The notes: generated by a model not told the origin, from the sequence alone. A stretch of DNA of 64,000 nt from Aphelenchoides besseyi (GCA_024699855.1 JAMPIQ010000001.1:4402001-4466000); one strand, 5' to 3'. Numbered from the stretch's first letter, positions 1 to 15,970 are shown. Numbers and translations are program-made.

Positions 1-3000
1 GCTCCTTTCATTCTCTTGCCTTCTGGATGAATGGCCAAAATACTCCCACTCGGTGACTCTCGCTCGTTTTATGTCATAGCAGCACACGTTTCCAAGCGTC
101 CAACGAGAAACCGCACAAAATATTCGCCAATTTCACGGAACGTCTGGTCGTTAGATGTTCAACAAGTGGATGGTCTAATTATTTTGTTTGTTATACGAAC
201 CGCTCAGTTAACAGATTACGTCCGAGCGTTTTGTCGACTCAACTGAACTCATTTTTCACGCCAATTCTTTTTGTTGTCGCGTGACGACCGTCGTATTTCC
301 GCTCAAATTGATATCGTCGTCCGTTCTTTTCGGCTCAAAAGTCCAAATTGTCTGATGAACTGTTGGATTTGAAAATTTTTTCTTAGTCCAAATGCAACTT
401 CTAAGTTCATGGATGATTCCAAAATCCACGTGTGGATTCAGCTGTTGCTCGAACGTTACGAATTCGAAATTTACTCGTGATTTACGGTTATTTGCAGCTG
501 CAGGGTAATTGAAGTTCTCGTGATTCGCGTGTTTCTTTTTGTTGATTGAACAAAAGAGTTTGGTTGTTTGCACGCTATTCGAGTTCAATTTGTTGTATTG
601 CAAACCGACAACCTCCGCTTCATAATCGAACTTGTGAGATCGAATCACGCAAACCGCTATTCACGATATAATCCCACCGAAAAGGTTGTTGTTTAGCGCG
701 GGAGTTGGTCGTTGAAACGAAGCAACGGTCTCATCGACAACATTGCGCTGAGCAGTGCGAAATGTGAGGGTGGCGAATGATCGGAAAAGTGAATCGATCA
801 CTTCGTTTCTGCACTTCTTTTCGACATTTGGCCCATTCGCTTTACAGTAGTCAATTGCAACATTAGGTGCAAAGCAGCCCAAGCTTGTCCATGACGTGTT
901 GTACGAAGAAAACCGGTGTAAAGGAGCAATTCAAAGGCAACAGGTGAATCGACAATACGATTAGCGAATTTGTTTACGCCCACAAAGTTTTTGTCATTCC
1001 ACGCACTTCTCTTCGTCCTATGACTCCGAGCATACCGTAGTGGTCTGTGGTTTATTAAAGATCTGTCGCCGAAGATTTCGAAAATAGCGAGGGTGTACGG
1101 ATTTAGGAACGAGCATTCCATCTGATGAAATGGTTTTGTCACCATCGAACATTCTCTGCTGCAATTTGCCTTTCCGAATTCGGCTTATCAAGTTTGGCAT
1201 CAGATTCGCATGTCTTCCGCTAATTCCGTTCGTTGAACTGAATAGACGGCTGATTGAGAGGAATTCCTGAATCAACCGCCTCTTTCACGACTTTCGGCCC
1301 CACGGGTCACGAAATGGAATTTCGAGCGTTCTGCTTCGTTTTTTCGAATCAAAGCGAATAATTTTTGAAGAAACCGTTTCTGCTTCCAACCATCTGAATG
1401 GTTTTGGTTTTGTCTTTTCGCCAAAACCTTCAACTCTCTGGAGGGTAAACGGTGGAGAGTCGATCAACCGGCCATCTCGTCACTCTGCTCTTTTACTTCT
1501 TTTTCCAATTTTATTTCGGCCATGCGAGTGGTTATTTTGGGATTCTGGGATTTCGTGCAAATACTCCAGATGTCAATTTCACAAGTTTCCCTTGAATTCC
1601 AAGCGTTTATTCGACTACACGTCTGATTTTGATGTTCAAATAGACGGTTTGTTTACCGATTGCATGTGATTCCGAAGATTTCGGTTTGAATCCACGTATT
1701 AAACGTCAACTCGTGGCTTGAAAAGAGGAGGAGCCGCTAAATTGCAATCCATCAATCCGTGAGGATAATCGGCGGTAATCGTTGCGAGTGGCCAATCCTG
1801 TGGGTTTTATGGCTATGGACGGCTTCACACGGTCGTTTGCTGGTCGGATTCAAAACGTTTGGACTCGAACGCCGTTGAATAGCGATTAAGAATGTAAATC
1901 CGCTTGTCATTTCCGAAGTCTGCAGTTACATTTCTATGCGGGTTTTAACAAACTGATCGCCTTAAGTATTCGAACTATTAGACCACATGTCCTGCTACTC
2001 TGATAGTTTTCGTTAATTAAAAAACATTGGTTGTCTGTGACATCCAACGGAAATCTTCGGCTCGACTTTCCGAAATTGCTTTTTTCACGTCGTAATGCGC
2101 GGAAGTGCCGTTAACTTCGAATCTCCGATTATGTATTATGATCCGATTTTGTGTGTTGGATGACAATCAACCAAATGGCACCTTCATGACCGTTGGTTAG
2201 TTGAAAGTGCCTAAACAATGAGCAATCGAGTTTTCACCTGCTTTTGACTTCCGATTCGACTTCTCGAAGTTTCGTGCGAACTCGAAAATCTGCACTTTGT
2301 CACTCCCTGCTTTTTGGTCTTTTCAATTTTTAATTAAACTCGGGATATTTACAGTAAAACTCTCGAAAGTGCTAATTCGTGCGATCTAAACAAAACGAAC
2401 GGAAATCGCGTGCTGAAGTCATTCGCGGTATTGGATGATTTCCCGTTGATTATGCGGTTGATTTCGGGTGCTGTCATGACTTTCATTCGTTCGAATTCAA
2501 TGGTAACTGGACGCTTTAAACTCCTGGGAACTACCGAGGCGTCGTACCAACCGCACCGTTTTCCCGAGCCGATTCGAAAGTGGAATGTTGCGGTTCGTAA
2601 ACAACGCACATTTGGCCCAGTAACACACATCGAGAACTCCATGCCACAACATAATGTCCGTTAAATTGATCGACAGTCGAGAGGCATAAGTGATCGAATT
2701 TTGTTGTTGGAAGCCTTTACTGGAAGCCACGAAATGAGCGAAATGGTTCGATGTCTCCGGGGGGTGGAAGTCGTCGATTCGTTGTGTATCGTGAGGACGA
2801 ATTCGATGAATCCCAAACCCCAAAATAGCCATCTCTCGAACTCACCCTCCTCTTTTTTGATGTCGAAGTCCGGACGGTTTCACTTTTCGTTGTTCCAAAA
2901 AACTGCGCATTTTCGATGGTCGGCGGCGGGTGGTTTTTTCCTTGCTGTGCGGGGGAAGAATTTCGCTTAACGTGAAAATCGAAAAGAACGACGAGCGAGA

Positions 3001-3482
3001 AACGTTCCGCAGTTCAAGTCTTCTGCTTTTTCGATTTACTGCGCACCTTCTCGGCCCCGTCAGCAGACCCTCAGGTTTGATTGCTTTCCAATTTGAACTT
3101 CCAAACTGTTTGTGGTCATGTTCTCGTGGTATTTGAACAATGTAATAGCGATAATCATTTGTGTCCTTATAACTTGACGTCAAAAACGACGGACTGCTCT
3201 GCAATTACCAGACAAGTTCATTTTGTCGACACCGGCCCAGACTTCTACCATTTCGTTTTTATCATTCTTGTCGCTCCTTCCGCATTACAAATTATTAAGG
3301 AACAATACAAACTCTCGAATTTCTTATCCACATTATGCAGTCGAGTCTCCAATTTCAACGCATTCCTTGAAAAAAAGCGTGTGATTTTTTCGAATCTACA
3401 GACACGTGGATCTTTGAAATCGAGTACGACCGTAGTCTAGAACGCGAGTTTTTGTTCAGTTTGAATTCTTGTTGTTTTTCAG
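1..3482. other. Long non-coding stretch upstream of zinc-finger gene
   Basis: I see no convincing gene here. The open frames (up to 130 codons) overlap on both strands, have no recognisable domains and no consistent splice structure. A good acceptor (gtttttcag) ends at 3482 and leads straight into the first recognised exon of the zinc-finger gene. The right part of the stretch is therefore probably that gene's 5' intron, 5' UTR or promoter. A short upstream coding exon cannot be excluded. Confidence 0.5.
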
Positions 3483-3497
3483 CAGCCCGACATCAGC

Positions 3498-7632
<4,135 letters not shown>

Positions 7633-7969
7633 TCATAATTGTCTTTGAAGTTCAAGTTTGATTTCAAACCCGATTTCTGATTATTCGGTGGAGTTAAAGT
7701 GTTCATTCGGGTATTATTTCTTGTTTTCTCATCTATCATGTTAATTTAATTCTGCGCAATTTCTACCATGTAGTTCTTTTCTTCAATAGCGCCAAGTAGT
7801 TACACGGCTGTGCCGTTCCAATTAACACATCGTTGGTTATTTCTGTTCAACTCACGTTCAGCTCCTCAATTATCGTAAACTGTTTAAATTATATTCGATA
7901 TTAGTTGTCTAGTCACTCCTTTTTTGTATATGATTCACAGTTGTATAACTCAATTGTTTACAAGACTTT

Positions 7970-7975
7970 AATAAA
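7970..7975 (+). terminator. Poly(A) signal AATAAA, zinc-finger gene
   Basis: AATAAA lies 338 bp after the zinc-finger stop codon and about 95 bp before the convergent MOLO1 gene's stop. The 7633-8068 gap therefore appears to be 3' UTR of both convergent genes; nothing else is seen in it. Confidence 0.6.
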
Positions 7976-8068
7976 GAATATTTAAGTGTTACGATTAAGC
8001 TATTCATTACGAACAAGAATAAGAGTTTTCGAAATCCAAGTACCCTGAGAACGTTTGTGTAAAATCGT

Positions 8069-9059
8069 TTAAGCAGTTTGTCGTCCAGCCGTGTATCCGT
8101 GGTGTTGAATGTAACGTCGAAAAGCGAATAGAAATGCACACACGATCACAGCAACAATAACGAAGATCGGTATTCCAATGATCAGCAGTAGAACAAGCCA
8201 TCGTGGCCATTTGGGCAGGATCTTCTTCAGTCCATTTGTGTATCCTGCTTCGTTGATTGGTGGTAGAGCTTCGAGATAATTTTCGCCGGCCAAAACGCGA
8301 CCATAGACGTTGATCATGAACAAGAGACCGCTGGTATAGTCGCCGTTGTTAATGTGATTGGCTTCTAAAGATTCGATTGAAAGTTGAATTCAAGAACTAG
8401 AAACTAACTTGCAAATTGTTCCACTTGATTGACGACTTCCGAATGAATTTTACGTCTTGCAACAAAGCCAACGACTGTGTGCAACTGCAATTAACATTGT
8501 TTATTGTTCATCCTTCGAAAACAAACCAAATTGTCTTCTGAAGAAAAGACAATCAAAACATCGTCTTCGCATTGTCCGCGTTTCAGTCGCTTGTGCAAGA
8601 CATTCGAGAAGACCTCGATTAGCTCCTTTGAATCATCGGACCTTAACATAAATTCGTTTAATTCGATCTGCTGTGCACGATCAACTTGTCAGATGATCCC
8701 GCGATTTTCCTCAAAACTACGACAGAAACCGCGTATCCACGACTCTTGTGTTCGCAAGTCCCGAACGGTCGATCGACTTCTGTACAACTGCAGTTCGTGT
8801 GAAACAGAACTCGTTGGGAAGCATAATGCAACAACAGAACTCCTGAACAAAACAATAAGTGCTACAAAGAAGATCTCTTACCGTCCACATCGTTCTTGAC
8901 GTTCAGAACGTTGTCAGAATCGCAAACGTTTCCCGGTTCCGTTAACTTGCACAATCCGAAATCCGTTTGCGAGTCGGGATATGTGATCGGATTGTGTTCG
9001 TAGGACTCTCGACCGTCGACGAGCTTCCCAATTACGATCAATGCAATCGGGAACCACAT
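8069..9059 (-). CDS. MOLO1-domain membrane protein (levamisole-receptor modulator-like)
   Basis: Likely a secretory-pathway single-pass membrane protein of 273 residues. Five exons join with consistent phases: 9059-8882, 8842-8686, 8641-8527, 8484-8409 and 8364-8069. The N-terminus (MWFPIALIVIGKLVDG) is a signal peptide. The segment VCDSDNVLN followed by a helix and a Cys pair (TNCSC, GTCEHK) and then RGYAVSVVVLRKI fits the TPM/MOLO1 fold. A transmembrane helix (LVLLLIIGIPIFVIVAVIV) sits near the C-terminus with a short basic cytoplasmic tail. In C. elegans, MOLO-1 is an auxiliary subunit of levamisole-sensitive acetylcholine receptors. The domain family is larger than that one protein, so the receptor role is inference. 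One donor (AA|gttgat, exon 2) is weak but phase-correct. Confidence 0.8.
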
Positions 9060-9969
9060 GAACGGATCGGCGGATTATGTTCCTAAAGGAGAGTATCTGT
9101 TCGGAAATTCGTCTGATGGCGTAATTTCAAAAAACAAAAACTTCTGACTCACGCGATTGGAAGCCGGAAATCCAACGACAAGACTCGACGCTCAACAACA
9201 TTCGACGAAGCGGAGAAGATGAATCGCTCAAATTTTCATTTCTGTGTCCCGAATTTTCGTCCAATCGGTATTGTGATTGTTCTCCGTTTTCCGTTGTTGG
9301 AACTTAAACTGCAAAAGCGCGTCAAATGGGCCCAAACGTCAATCTTGAATCACAGTTCCCGGTCTTCTCTCCCGACTAATAACCAAGAACAATGGGAAGT
9401 TACAAATTTCGTAGTTGGCCACGTAGAATCCCATTCACGCTCGAACTCGTGGTGTTGATAAAAGACAAAAACGAGCAAACAAAGTTCAAGCGCTTAGGCT
9501 CCGTCCGACCTATTTGGCGATAAAAACGTATTCCGATGGTTGTCTTCTGAATTCGCGCGCTCAATGTTTGCAAATGTTTTGCTCTTCCATGAATTTCATG
9601 AGCGCTCGTCTTTTACTTTCGCCGCTGATCGGATCTTAAACAAACAAATTGTCCCGTTCAATTTAAAGGTCAAACACGTCCGATTAAAGTGCGCTCATTG
9701 TTCTGTGGACAAAGTTCGTTGAAATCCAAGTTCGACGGCTCAATCGAAGTTCACTAATCAACACGAAAATAAGTGCAAACGAGAGTGAAACCCAAATTGT
9801 TGGTTTCATTGGCCTACTAGTTTTGGGCGCAGGAAATCCGACTTTGCTTCGGAATGACCACACGAGTCGACGATTTAAAGCCGATTATCTTCTTTGGTCG
9901 AAAAGATTGAACCGGTCACCGATGGCATACCTAAAAATCTTTATTTTACAACGACACATTTCTTCATAA
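9060..9969. other. Intergenic, no gene seen
   Basis: It lies between the start of the MOLO1 gene and the stop of lunapark, both on the minus strand. It should hold the MOLO1 promoter and the lunapark 3' UTR (AATAAA on the minus strand at 9945-9940). The open frames in it are short and show no domain or splice support. Confidence 0.5.
9940..9945 (-). terminator. Poly(A) signal AATAAA, lunapark
   Basis: Minus-strand AATAAA begins 25 bp beyond the lunapark stop codon. Confidence 0.65.
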
Positions 9970-10659
9970 TTAAACAGGACTGTTCATGGATTCATTTTCC
10001 AATCCACACTTCTGACACATGAATGCCGGGCGACCAGATGATGACGGCGCACAACCGTTGGTGTAGTTGCAACGTGAGCAATTGAGAGTCAAACGAAAGC
10101 AAGCATTAGACTGTTAGCGAACCTGCAACTTACAAGACGCTTTCAGACGTTGCATCGACCGTCGAATCAACCACGTCCAGTTCGTTTGTAATCTCAACAA
10201 TTTTGCTTTGAAGTTGACGTCGTTCCTCTCGCAGCGCATCACATTGAGATCGAAGTGCTTCGATTTTCTTGATAATTCGATTACGTTTCCGTTGGTAATT
10301 GGCTGAAATGGAACACAGTGTTTGTTTTCTCGGGATAACAAACACTGTGGTATACGACGTAAGTTTAGGAATACGAACGTGCCAATGGCAAGCCAAACAG
10401 CCAAAGAGATGAGCAATGAGAATAACGAGATCTGAACAGAAGTTAAATTGCATCTCATCAGACCACTTACTCCAATAAACAGCACGAACAAAAGAGCGAC
10501 GATAAGCGAAATCACGAAGCAGACTCCGGCAAGCTTCAGTACCTGCACGTGACATCGTCGTCTTAACTCGCGCTTCTTTTGTTGAAGTTGAACGATCGTT
10601 CTTTCGACGATCTTCAATTGACGATGGTTTTTTGCCGATCGACTAAACTGGTTGCCCAT
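9970..10659 (-). CDS. lnpk: Lunapark, ER three-way-junction protein
   Basis: Stabilises three-way junctions of the tubular ER. Exons 10659-10471, 10431-10344, 10302-10139 and 10110-9970 give 193 residues. The start MGNQFSR matches the family's N-myristoylated MG-x-x-FSR beginning. A coiled coil is followed by two hydrophobic hairpin segments (LAGVCFVISLIVALLFVLF, and SLFSLLISLAVWLAIGTFVF), a second coiled coil (NRIIKKIEALRSQCDALREE) and the C-terminal zinc ribbon (CSRC-x16-CQKC). The protein is short: the usual disordered Pro/Ser-rich linker before the ribbon is almost absent. The last donor is ambiguous. The strong site gtaag (end at 10134) gives the wrong phase with the only spaced acceptor, whereas the weak gtcttg (end at 10139) restores the ribbon frame. 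The stop of the O-glucosyltransferase gene lies only 57 bp upstream. Confidence 0.85.
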
Positions 10660-10690
10660 CGCAAATGAAATCGATGAAAATAGAGATCAT

Positions 10691-10696
10691 TTTATT
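10691..10696 (-). terminator. Poly(A) signal AATAAA, O-glucosyltransferase gene
   Basis: Minus-strand AATAAA begins 20 bp after the POGLUT stop and ends 32 bp before the lunapark ATG. The two transcription units are almost abutting. Confidence 0.65.
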
Positions 10697-10715
10697 GAAA
10701 GAAACATTATGCAAA

Positions 10716-12452
10716 TTATAATTCGTTAGTTCGACGAGAAACAGTTGGAATACACGACTGGGAATCTCTTGACAATTGGTTCACGTGTTCAAATCCATCG
10801 ACATTGTTTGTGGATCCAACTAACCTCTTGGAATACTCCTAAAAACATTCTATTGTAACCTCCAAAGTAGTCGAGTTTACTTCAAAGAATTTGGCGTAAT
10901 AGCAAAACAAATTCAATGGCTGCAGTTTGTCCAACCAAAACTGATGCATCGCAGCCAAGATGTGATCAGGTCGAGCTCGATCCTGCCATTCGGCAACCAT
11001 TTGAACTAAATCATCGATGGTAGTAAATTCAATGAAGTGAAGATCGGGTATAAGATCTGCGTAGAAGTGCTCATAGTAAGGAGATCGTTGTTTAAATGTC
11101 AAACTGTCTCCCGATAATAAAAAGGGGAATCGATAAGCGGCCACCGTTCCATCCAAATTGACAACAAATTTGTGCTAAAATGACGATTAGAAATGATTGG
11201 TGACATTTATGTGCCTCAAAAAAGTTATGAAATGCGGTTCTGTTTACAACATTAGTATTAGCATTCTGATCGTAAAAGAAATATCGGGTAATACCACCGC
11301 TTAATAAATTTGGATGTGAGTTTACAGCTTCAGAAAACTCTAATCTTATCTGAAAACACTTAACGTTTTGGTGATTAGTCGTCAGTTTACTTTATTAGAA
11401 TCACGACCATAAAAGACCGCCGTCGACTTTTTATCACTCCATTCAATGATGCGTGCCCCAATTGCTGTGTGAACATCTAAACTAACTCGATACATTGAAT
11501 GCAAGACCTAAAACGCAATTTTCTTTGGAAATCAAATCGCACTTACCGAGTTCGTAAACTCGTAGGTTGGTAGCACAAGATCGTAAGTCGAATTTGAACC
11601 ACACCAGCTAACAAATGGTATTAATTGGGTGTTCTTGTTACTCAACGGCCAATCGCCCAAATTCATGAGAAAATCCAAATTCGGCAACTTCATTTTCCGT
11701 GTCATTGACGTTAAAATATCATCAGAAAACATCCGAAAACCCGTGTGTTGACCATAACACTTCCGATAAACCTGAAAGCTTTGTTTACTTACGTTAAGAG
11801 TTTGCTCAAACTTTGTTGTCGAGAATACGATAATGGCAATAAGCAACCGAATATTGTTTATCTGATGATCCGAATCGCTTTTCAGCTTCAAACGCGGCAT
11901 CGGTCATATTGATAGTTGACCATTGATGGAAATCGCTGTTCATTTGTGAATAATCACTAAGAGAAGATGGACAGTTTGCGGTGTTCAGCCACTCAGACAA
12001 CGAGTTTTCAGCCCTCGAACATTCCTCGGGTTCTGCCAACACTAAAAGCTCAAATATTCAACTTGTAAGAATGAATCTTTAATACAGATTTTGAACGAGC
12101 AAACCGGATAACGAGTTGAGTTTTTAATCACATCAATTGTTGCGTTCAACTCTAAGCAAACATGTAAAATACGAAGTCGTACCACAAACCATCCCTTCCC
12201 ACGACTGAGAACTTCTTTTCGGTATCTTAAACTCGTTAGTATTTTCTTCGATTCTTTTTACCTGCATTCCGAATTCTTTGCTTTGATATCAAATCGGAGA
12301 TTGTCATTTTGATCGAATTCAGTTTCCTCCGAAGGTCGAACAATCACGTATCGCACGGGTAATTGAAGTTGCATGGTATCTTGTATGCAAACGTAGGCTG
12401 CTGTCACTTGAAGAATAACTAGAAACAGTAGCAACAAGCCGCTCCAATTCAT
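10716..12452 (-). CDS. Protein O-glucosyltransferase 2/3-like (KDELC family)
   Basis: ER-lumenal glucosyltransferase of the POGLUT2/3 (KDELC1/2) class, which adds O-glucose to EGF-like domains. The N-terminus (MNWSGLLLLFLVILQVTAAY) is a signal peptide. A filamin-type Ig domain follows (VRYVIVRPSEE, then GKGWFVVRLRILHVCLELNA). The CAP10 glycosyltransferase domain has NLGDWPL, FVSWCGS, FYGRDSNK, NLDGTVAAYRFPFLLSGDS and SPYYEHFYADL. The C-terminus ends TNEL, a plausible KDEL-like ER-retrieval signal. Introns are 36-45 nt; one (11175-11214) is GC-AG, needed to join NFFE to HKFVVNLDGT. Branch-like tactaac is visible in the first intron. The last coding exon starts EYSKRL, so the model runs past the open frame that ends near 10839. 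The gene sits between a kelch gene and lunapark on the same strand. Confidence 0.88.
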
Positions 12453-12578
12453 TCTTGAACCTGAACGTTTTTCCTAAACCAACCATCTATCCTCCCAATG
12501 TAAACGGTTATTCTGTGGATCTTACAGTTAGTATTTGATTTAAGGGCTCTACTAATTTCCTTTAAAGCTTGTAATCAG

Positions 12579-12584
12579 TTTATT
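12579..12584 (-). terminator. Poly(A) signal AATAAA, kelch gene
   Basis: Minus-strand AATAAA begins 69 bp past the kelch stop and ends about 125 bp before the O-glucosyltransferase start. An acceptor-like cgttcag lies just upstream of that ATG. Confidence 0.55.
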
Positions 12585-12652
12585 TACAGTTATGGTTTTG
12601 AGTATACGTCAAGTAACTGAGCTCGATATGAATGGCAAGAAATAAACGGGAA

Positions 12653-14348
12653 TTAAAGATTAGACCAAATATACTCGGGATCGGTAATCTCGAAAATGTC
12701 TTCAATGTTCAAACCGGAAAGTGATGAGCACGAGCGGTTAAACGATTGATCAGCGGTTCGCATGTAAGTTCGAGCGGTTTTGAAGCGACGTAAATCGGAC
12801 AGAAACTCGATTTTCCTCCGCAATTTAATCAAAGTTTTTGGCGATAGAATTCTCAAACTGCTGCGATTCAGACGTCTTATGCAAATAGTTGATAGGGAGC
12901 ACGGCTGCAGTTGCTCCAAATTCAGACTATTCAAACAAGGAGCTGCCATCTGTGGACTCGACGACATGCCGCCGTATACAATGATCGAGTCTTCTGAAGC
13001 TCTCACGGCGGTGTGCCAAAACCGCCGAAATGGAGAAATTTGAATTGTCGGTGGAGACGTGTCGTTTGGATCAACAAGTTGAATGGGATCCGTTTCTCGC
13101 ACACATTTCCATTGTGGTCGAGAAGTTCCATTGCGAATTTTCTCTTTGTCGTGCAAATCCGTCAAATCCAAATTCCACACATCGCCCAATGGTTCTTCGT
13201 TTGTTGAGATCCCGCCCTGCATTACAATCATCTTTCTATCCAAAAGCGGCGTAAACGTGCACCACGAACGACCCACAGGTTTGTAGTCGAGTTCACTAAA
13301 CAGCTCTCTGATCTCTTCAACAAATTGACAATCAACTTACATTCTTGTCCAAAACATAGTGAACATGTTCAAACAATACAAGTCGTTCAGCCGTCCCGAT
13401 TCATGTCGACCACCGAATAAGAATGCTGAGTGTAGATCGGAAACATAACATCCGCCGGCGGCTGCTCGATGAGAAGGAACGTCACCGAGTTTCGGCAACA
13501 ACGTCCATTTATTGGTTGAAACATCGAATCGAAGGAGCTGGTTGTTCCAACAATGTCCCGGTTCGCCATCTTCATAGTCGTCTTCTTCGTACAGATACGA
13601 ATCGCAGTTGTCCAAACGCGATAAACGAGCACCGTAACCTCCGAAGAAGTAGAGACTAAACACAACAATAAATTTCTGTATTTCATCAGTAAACAACAAC
13701 GTACTTTTCATTTGTTGTCCAAGCAGCCATCTTATCACGAGGAGTTGGGACTTTTTGGTCACTAAAACTGCTACATGAAATCCATTAAAACGTTATTCCA
13801 GAAACCTGGAGATGTGAATGAAATGCCATTTTCCCGTCTTCAGATCCAAACGATACAAAGCAGAAGATGAAACGTTTCGTCGACGTGCAACGGTCTCTGC
13901 CACTAAGATCGATTGATAGAACTAACAATAAGCAAAGCTTACAGATTACTGCACCACCAAACACGTACATGCTGTCACGGACAATCAACGCCGTTCCACC
14001 ACAATTTGTCTTTGGAACATTTCCTTGAGAGCATTTGATTTTCAACCTAAAAACAACTTTGTTTTGTAAAACTTCCACTCGTCTTACCAAACTCCCAAGT
14101 TCCCGGCCAAACCATAAGGTAAGACGAAAAGATCTTCGCATTTTCTGAATTCGGTTGTCGACGATTCGTGATAACCACCGCAAACCAACAGACAACCGCG
14201 ATACGAAGTTGCCATATGACCGGCCACTAAACGGAAAAGGCTATCCAGAAATCGAATTCGTTCACTTACCCGGAGACAATTCACTTGTCAATCTCAACGT
14301 TATCGACGGGTAATCAGTCGATTCGTTGGGTTCGCTGTCCAAACTCAT
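12653..14348 (-). CDS. Kelch-repeat protein, KLHDC2/KLHDC1-like
   Basis: A beta-propeller protein. KLHDC2 family members are CUL2 E3-ligase substrate receptors that read C-terminal degrons. Kelch blades are visible in order: GCLLVCGGYHES, DSMYVFGGA, LYFFGGYGARLS, SAFLFGGRHESGRLNDLYCLN, VGRSWCTFTPLL with IVMQGGIS, and RRFWHTAVRASED with IIVYGGM. The tail LSPKTLIKLRRKIEF matches the PKSL motif region of KLHDC2. Introns are about 40-50 nt and phase-consistent through every blade. I set the start at MSLDSEPN (14348) because that gives the family's usual N-terminal length. A longer frame reaches an ATG at 14474, but that part reads like intron or UTR. It is divergent from CHORDC1, with about 400 bp of shared upstream DNA. 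Confidence 0.82.
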
Positions 14349-14752
14349 TTCTTCACAACCACAAGGGCATTTAGAAGAATTGTCAGCAAATTTAAAGTTG
14401 AAATTTAAAAACAACTTAAAGATGTCACTTGTGCTCTTGGCCATGTCATTTGTTCTTTGGGAGGCGACGTGCAACTGAACAGTAGAAATACGAAGAATCA
14501 GAGGCCGCGAATTTTCCAGAGACTTTTGATTTCCAAATTCGTTTTAATTGCGATTTCTATTCAAAGGTGTGTGAAATTAAAAGTCCGAAATAGTCGTATG
14601 TTCTCGACAGATTCTATAGAGACAACAAACACGAGATGATCTTTTCGTGAGCCCGCGTTTTCATTTTACAGTAGAAATTTTAGGAAACTTCCGGCGCTGT
14701 TCGTCGACGATTTGTTCGTTTGTTTTGCCATCAAACGTTGTGCTTAGTCGAC

Positions 14753-15970
14753 ATGGCCGATCTTCTTCAATGCTACAACAAAGGATGTGCTCAAAAATTC
14801 GATCCGTCCAACAATCCCGACGGTACGTTTGCTGACCGGTTTCTTATTTTCATTGTTCGTTTAGACGCTTGTGAATACCATCCTGGACCTCCTGAGTTTC
14901 ATGATGCGTGAGTTTGACTAGAGTATGAGCGGTCAGTTGAGGACTTTCAGTTACAAAATTTGGAAGTGTTGCGGAAAAAAGTCGACGGATTTCTCCACGT
15001 GGTTGAATTACAAAGGTATTCGTTGAGCATTTTATATCCTTAAACGATCGTATTGCAGGTTGTACTCGTGGAAAACATGATCCGGAGAAGAAAGCGGATA
15101 CAATTCGTCTGACACCTCAAACCAACATTCGGCCTGAAAAAGAAGAAGAAGTGATAGTTTGGAATGGATTGAATCAACCGGACGAACGTCCGATGTTGCC
15201 AGCCGATCATCCGCGTGATTACATCAAACTGTCGGCTGAAGTCAGTCATGAGCTCCAAGAAGCTATAAAGAAGAATGCTGAAGAGAATTCGGATCGCTCA
15301 CTCAACGAGTTGAAGATTGGAGAACCGTGCAAAAACATCGGATGCAACGAAGTGAGTTGAAATGATCGAAAACACTCCAATTTATTATCTTAGTTGTTCA
15401 ATGGACCCGAATCGAATAACACAACTTGTACGTTTCATCCTGGTCATGAGATCTTTCATGAAGGAATGAAATATTGGAGTTGCTGCGAGAAGAAGACTTC
15501 AAATTTTGAAGCCTTTCTACAACAACCCGGTTGTACGACTGGTAAACACGTGTGGGTAAAGGTAAACACTCGAGTTTATTTATGCTATTTATTGCAATCG
15601 TTTAGGATGAGACTGTGACGAATGTGCGCGAAGATTGGTTCCAACGTTCTGGCCACGTTCATATCAATGGTAATTGGGATTCGATGTTCATGTACCGATT
15701 TGCATTTTAGTTTATTGTAAAAACTCCATGCCCAATGATTGTGTTTTGGAGACCGATGGATTGATGTTGAAAGCTTTTATTACTCATGGATTCGGAACGA
15801 AGAAATCGGAAATCAAATGGCATCTGTTCGGTCGTGTAAATCCAAACGAAAGTCGCGTCAATTTCACCGAACGTAAGATCGAAATCGTTCTGAAACAAGC
15901 ATCGACCACCAGTTGGCCGCGTTTGCGCTACGAAACCGGTCTCCAAACTGTTGATGCTCAGGCTGAGTAA
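14753..15970 (+). CDS. chordc1: CHORD-containing protein 1 (HSP90 co-chaperone)
   Basis: Zinc-binding HSP90 co-chaperone of the CHORDC1/melusin family. The first CHORD domain starts at the N-terminus ([42 protein letters not shown]). The second follows ([37 protein letters not shown]). A CS/p23-like domain ends the protein ([42 protein letters not shown]). Seven exons are split by 40-50 nt introns in compatible phases; the first is 14753-14822. The ATG is immediately after gtcgac and begins the conserved domain at once, so the start is well supported. The stop lies 244 bp from the convergent catulin stop. Confidence 0.92.

Noticed and set aside
256..648. 130-codon open frame on the minus strand
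   Set aside because: No domain, no signal peptide, no splice context; overlaps other frames in CpG-rich intergenic DNA.
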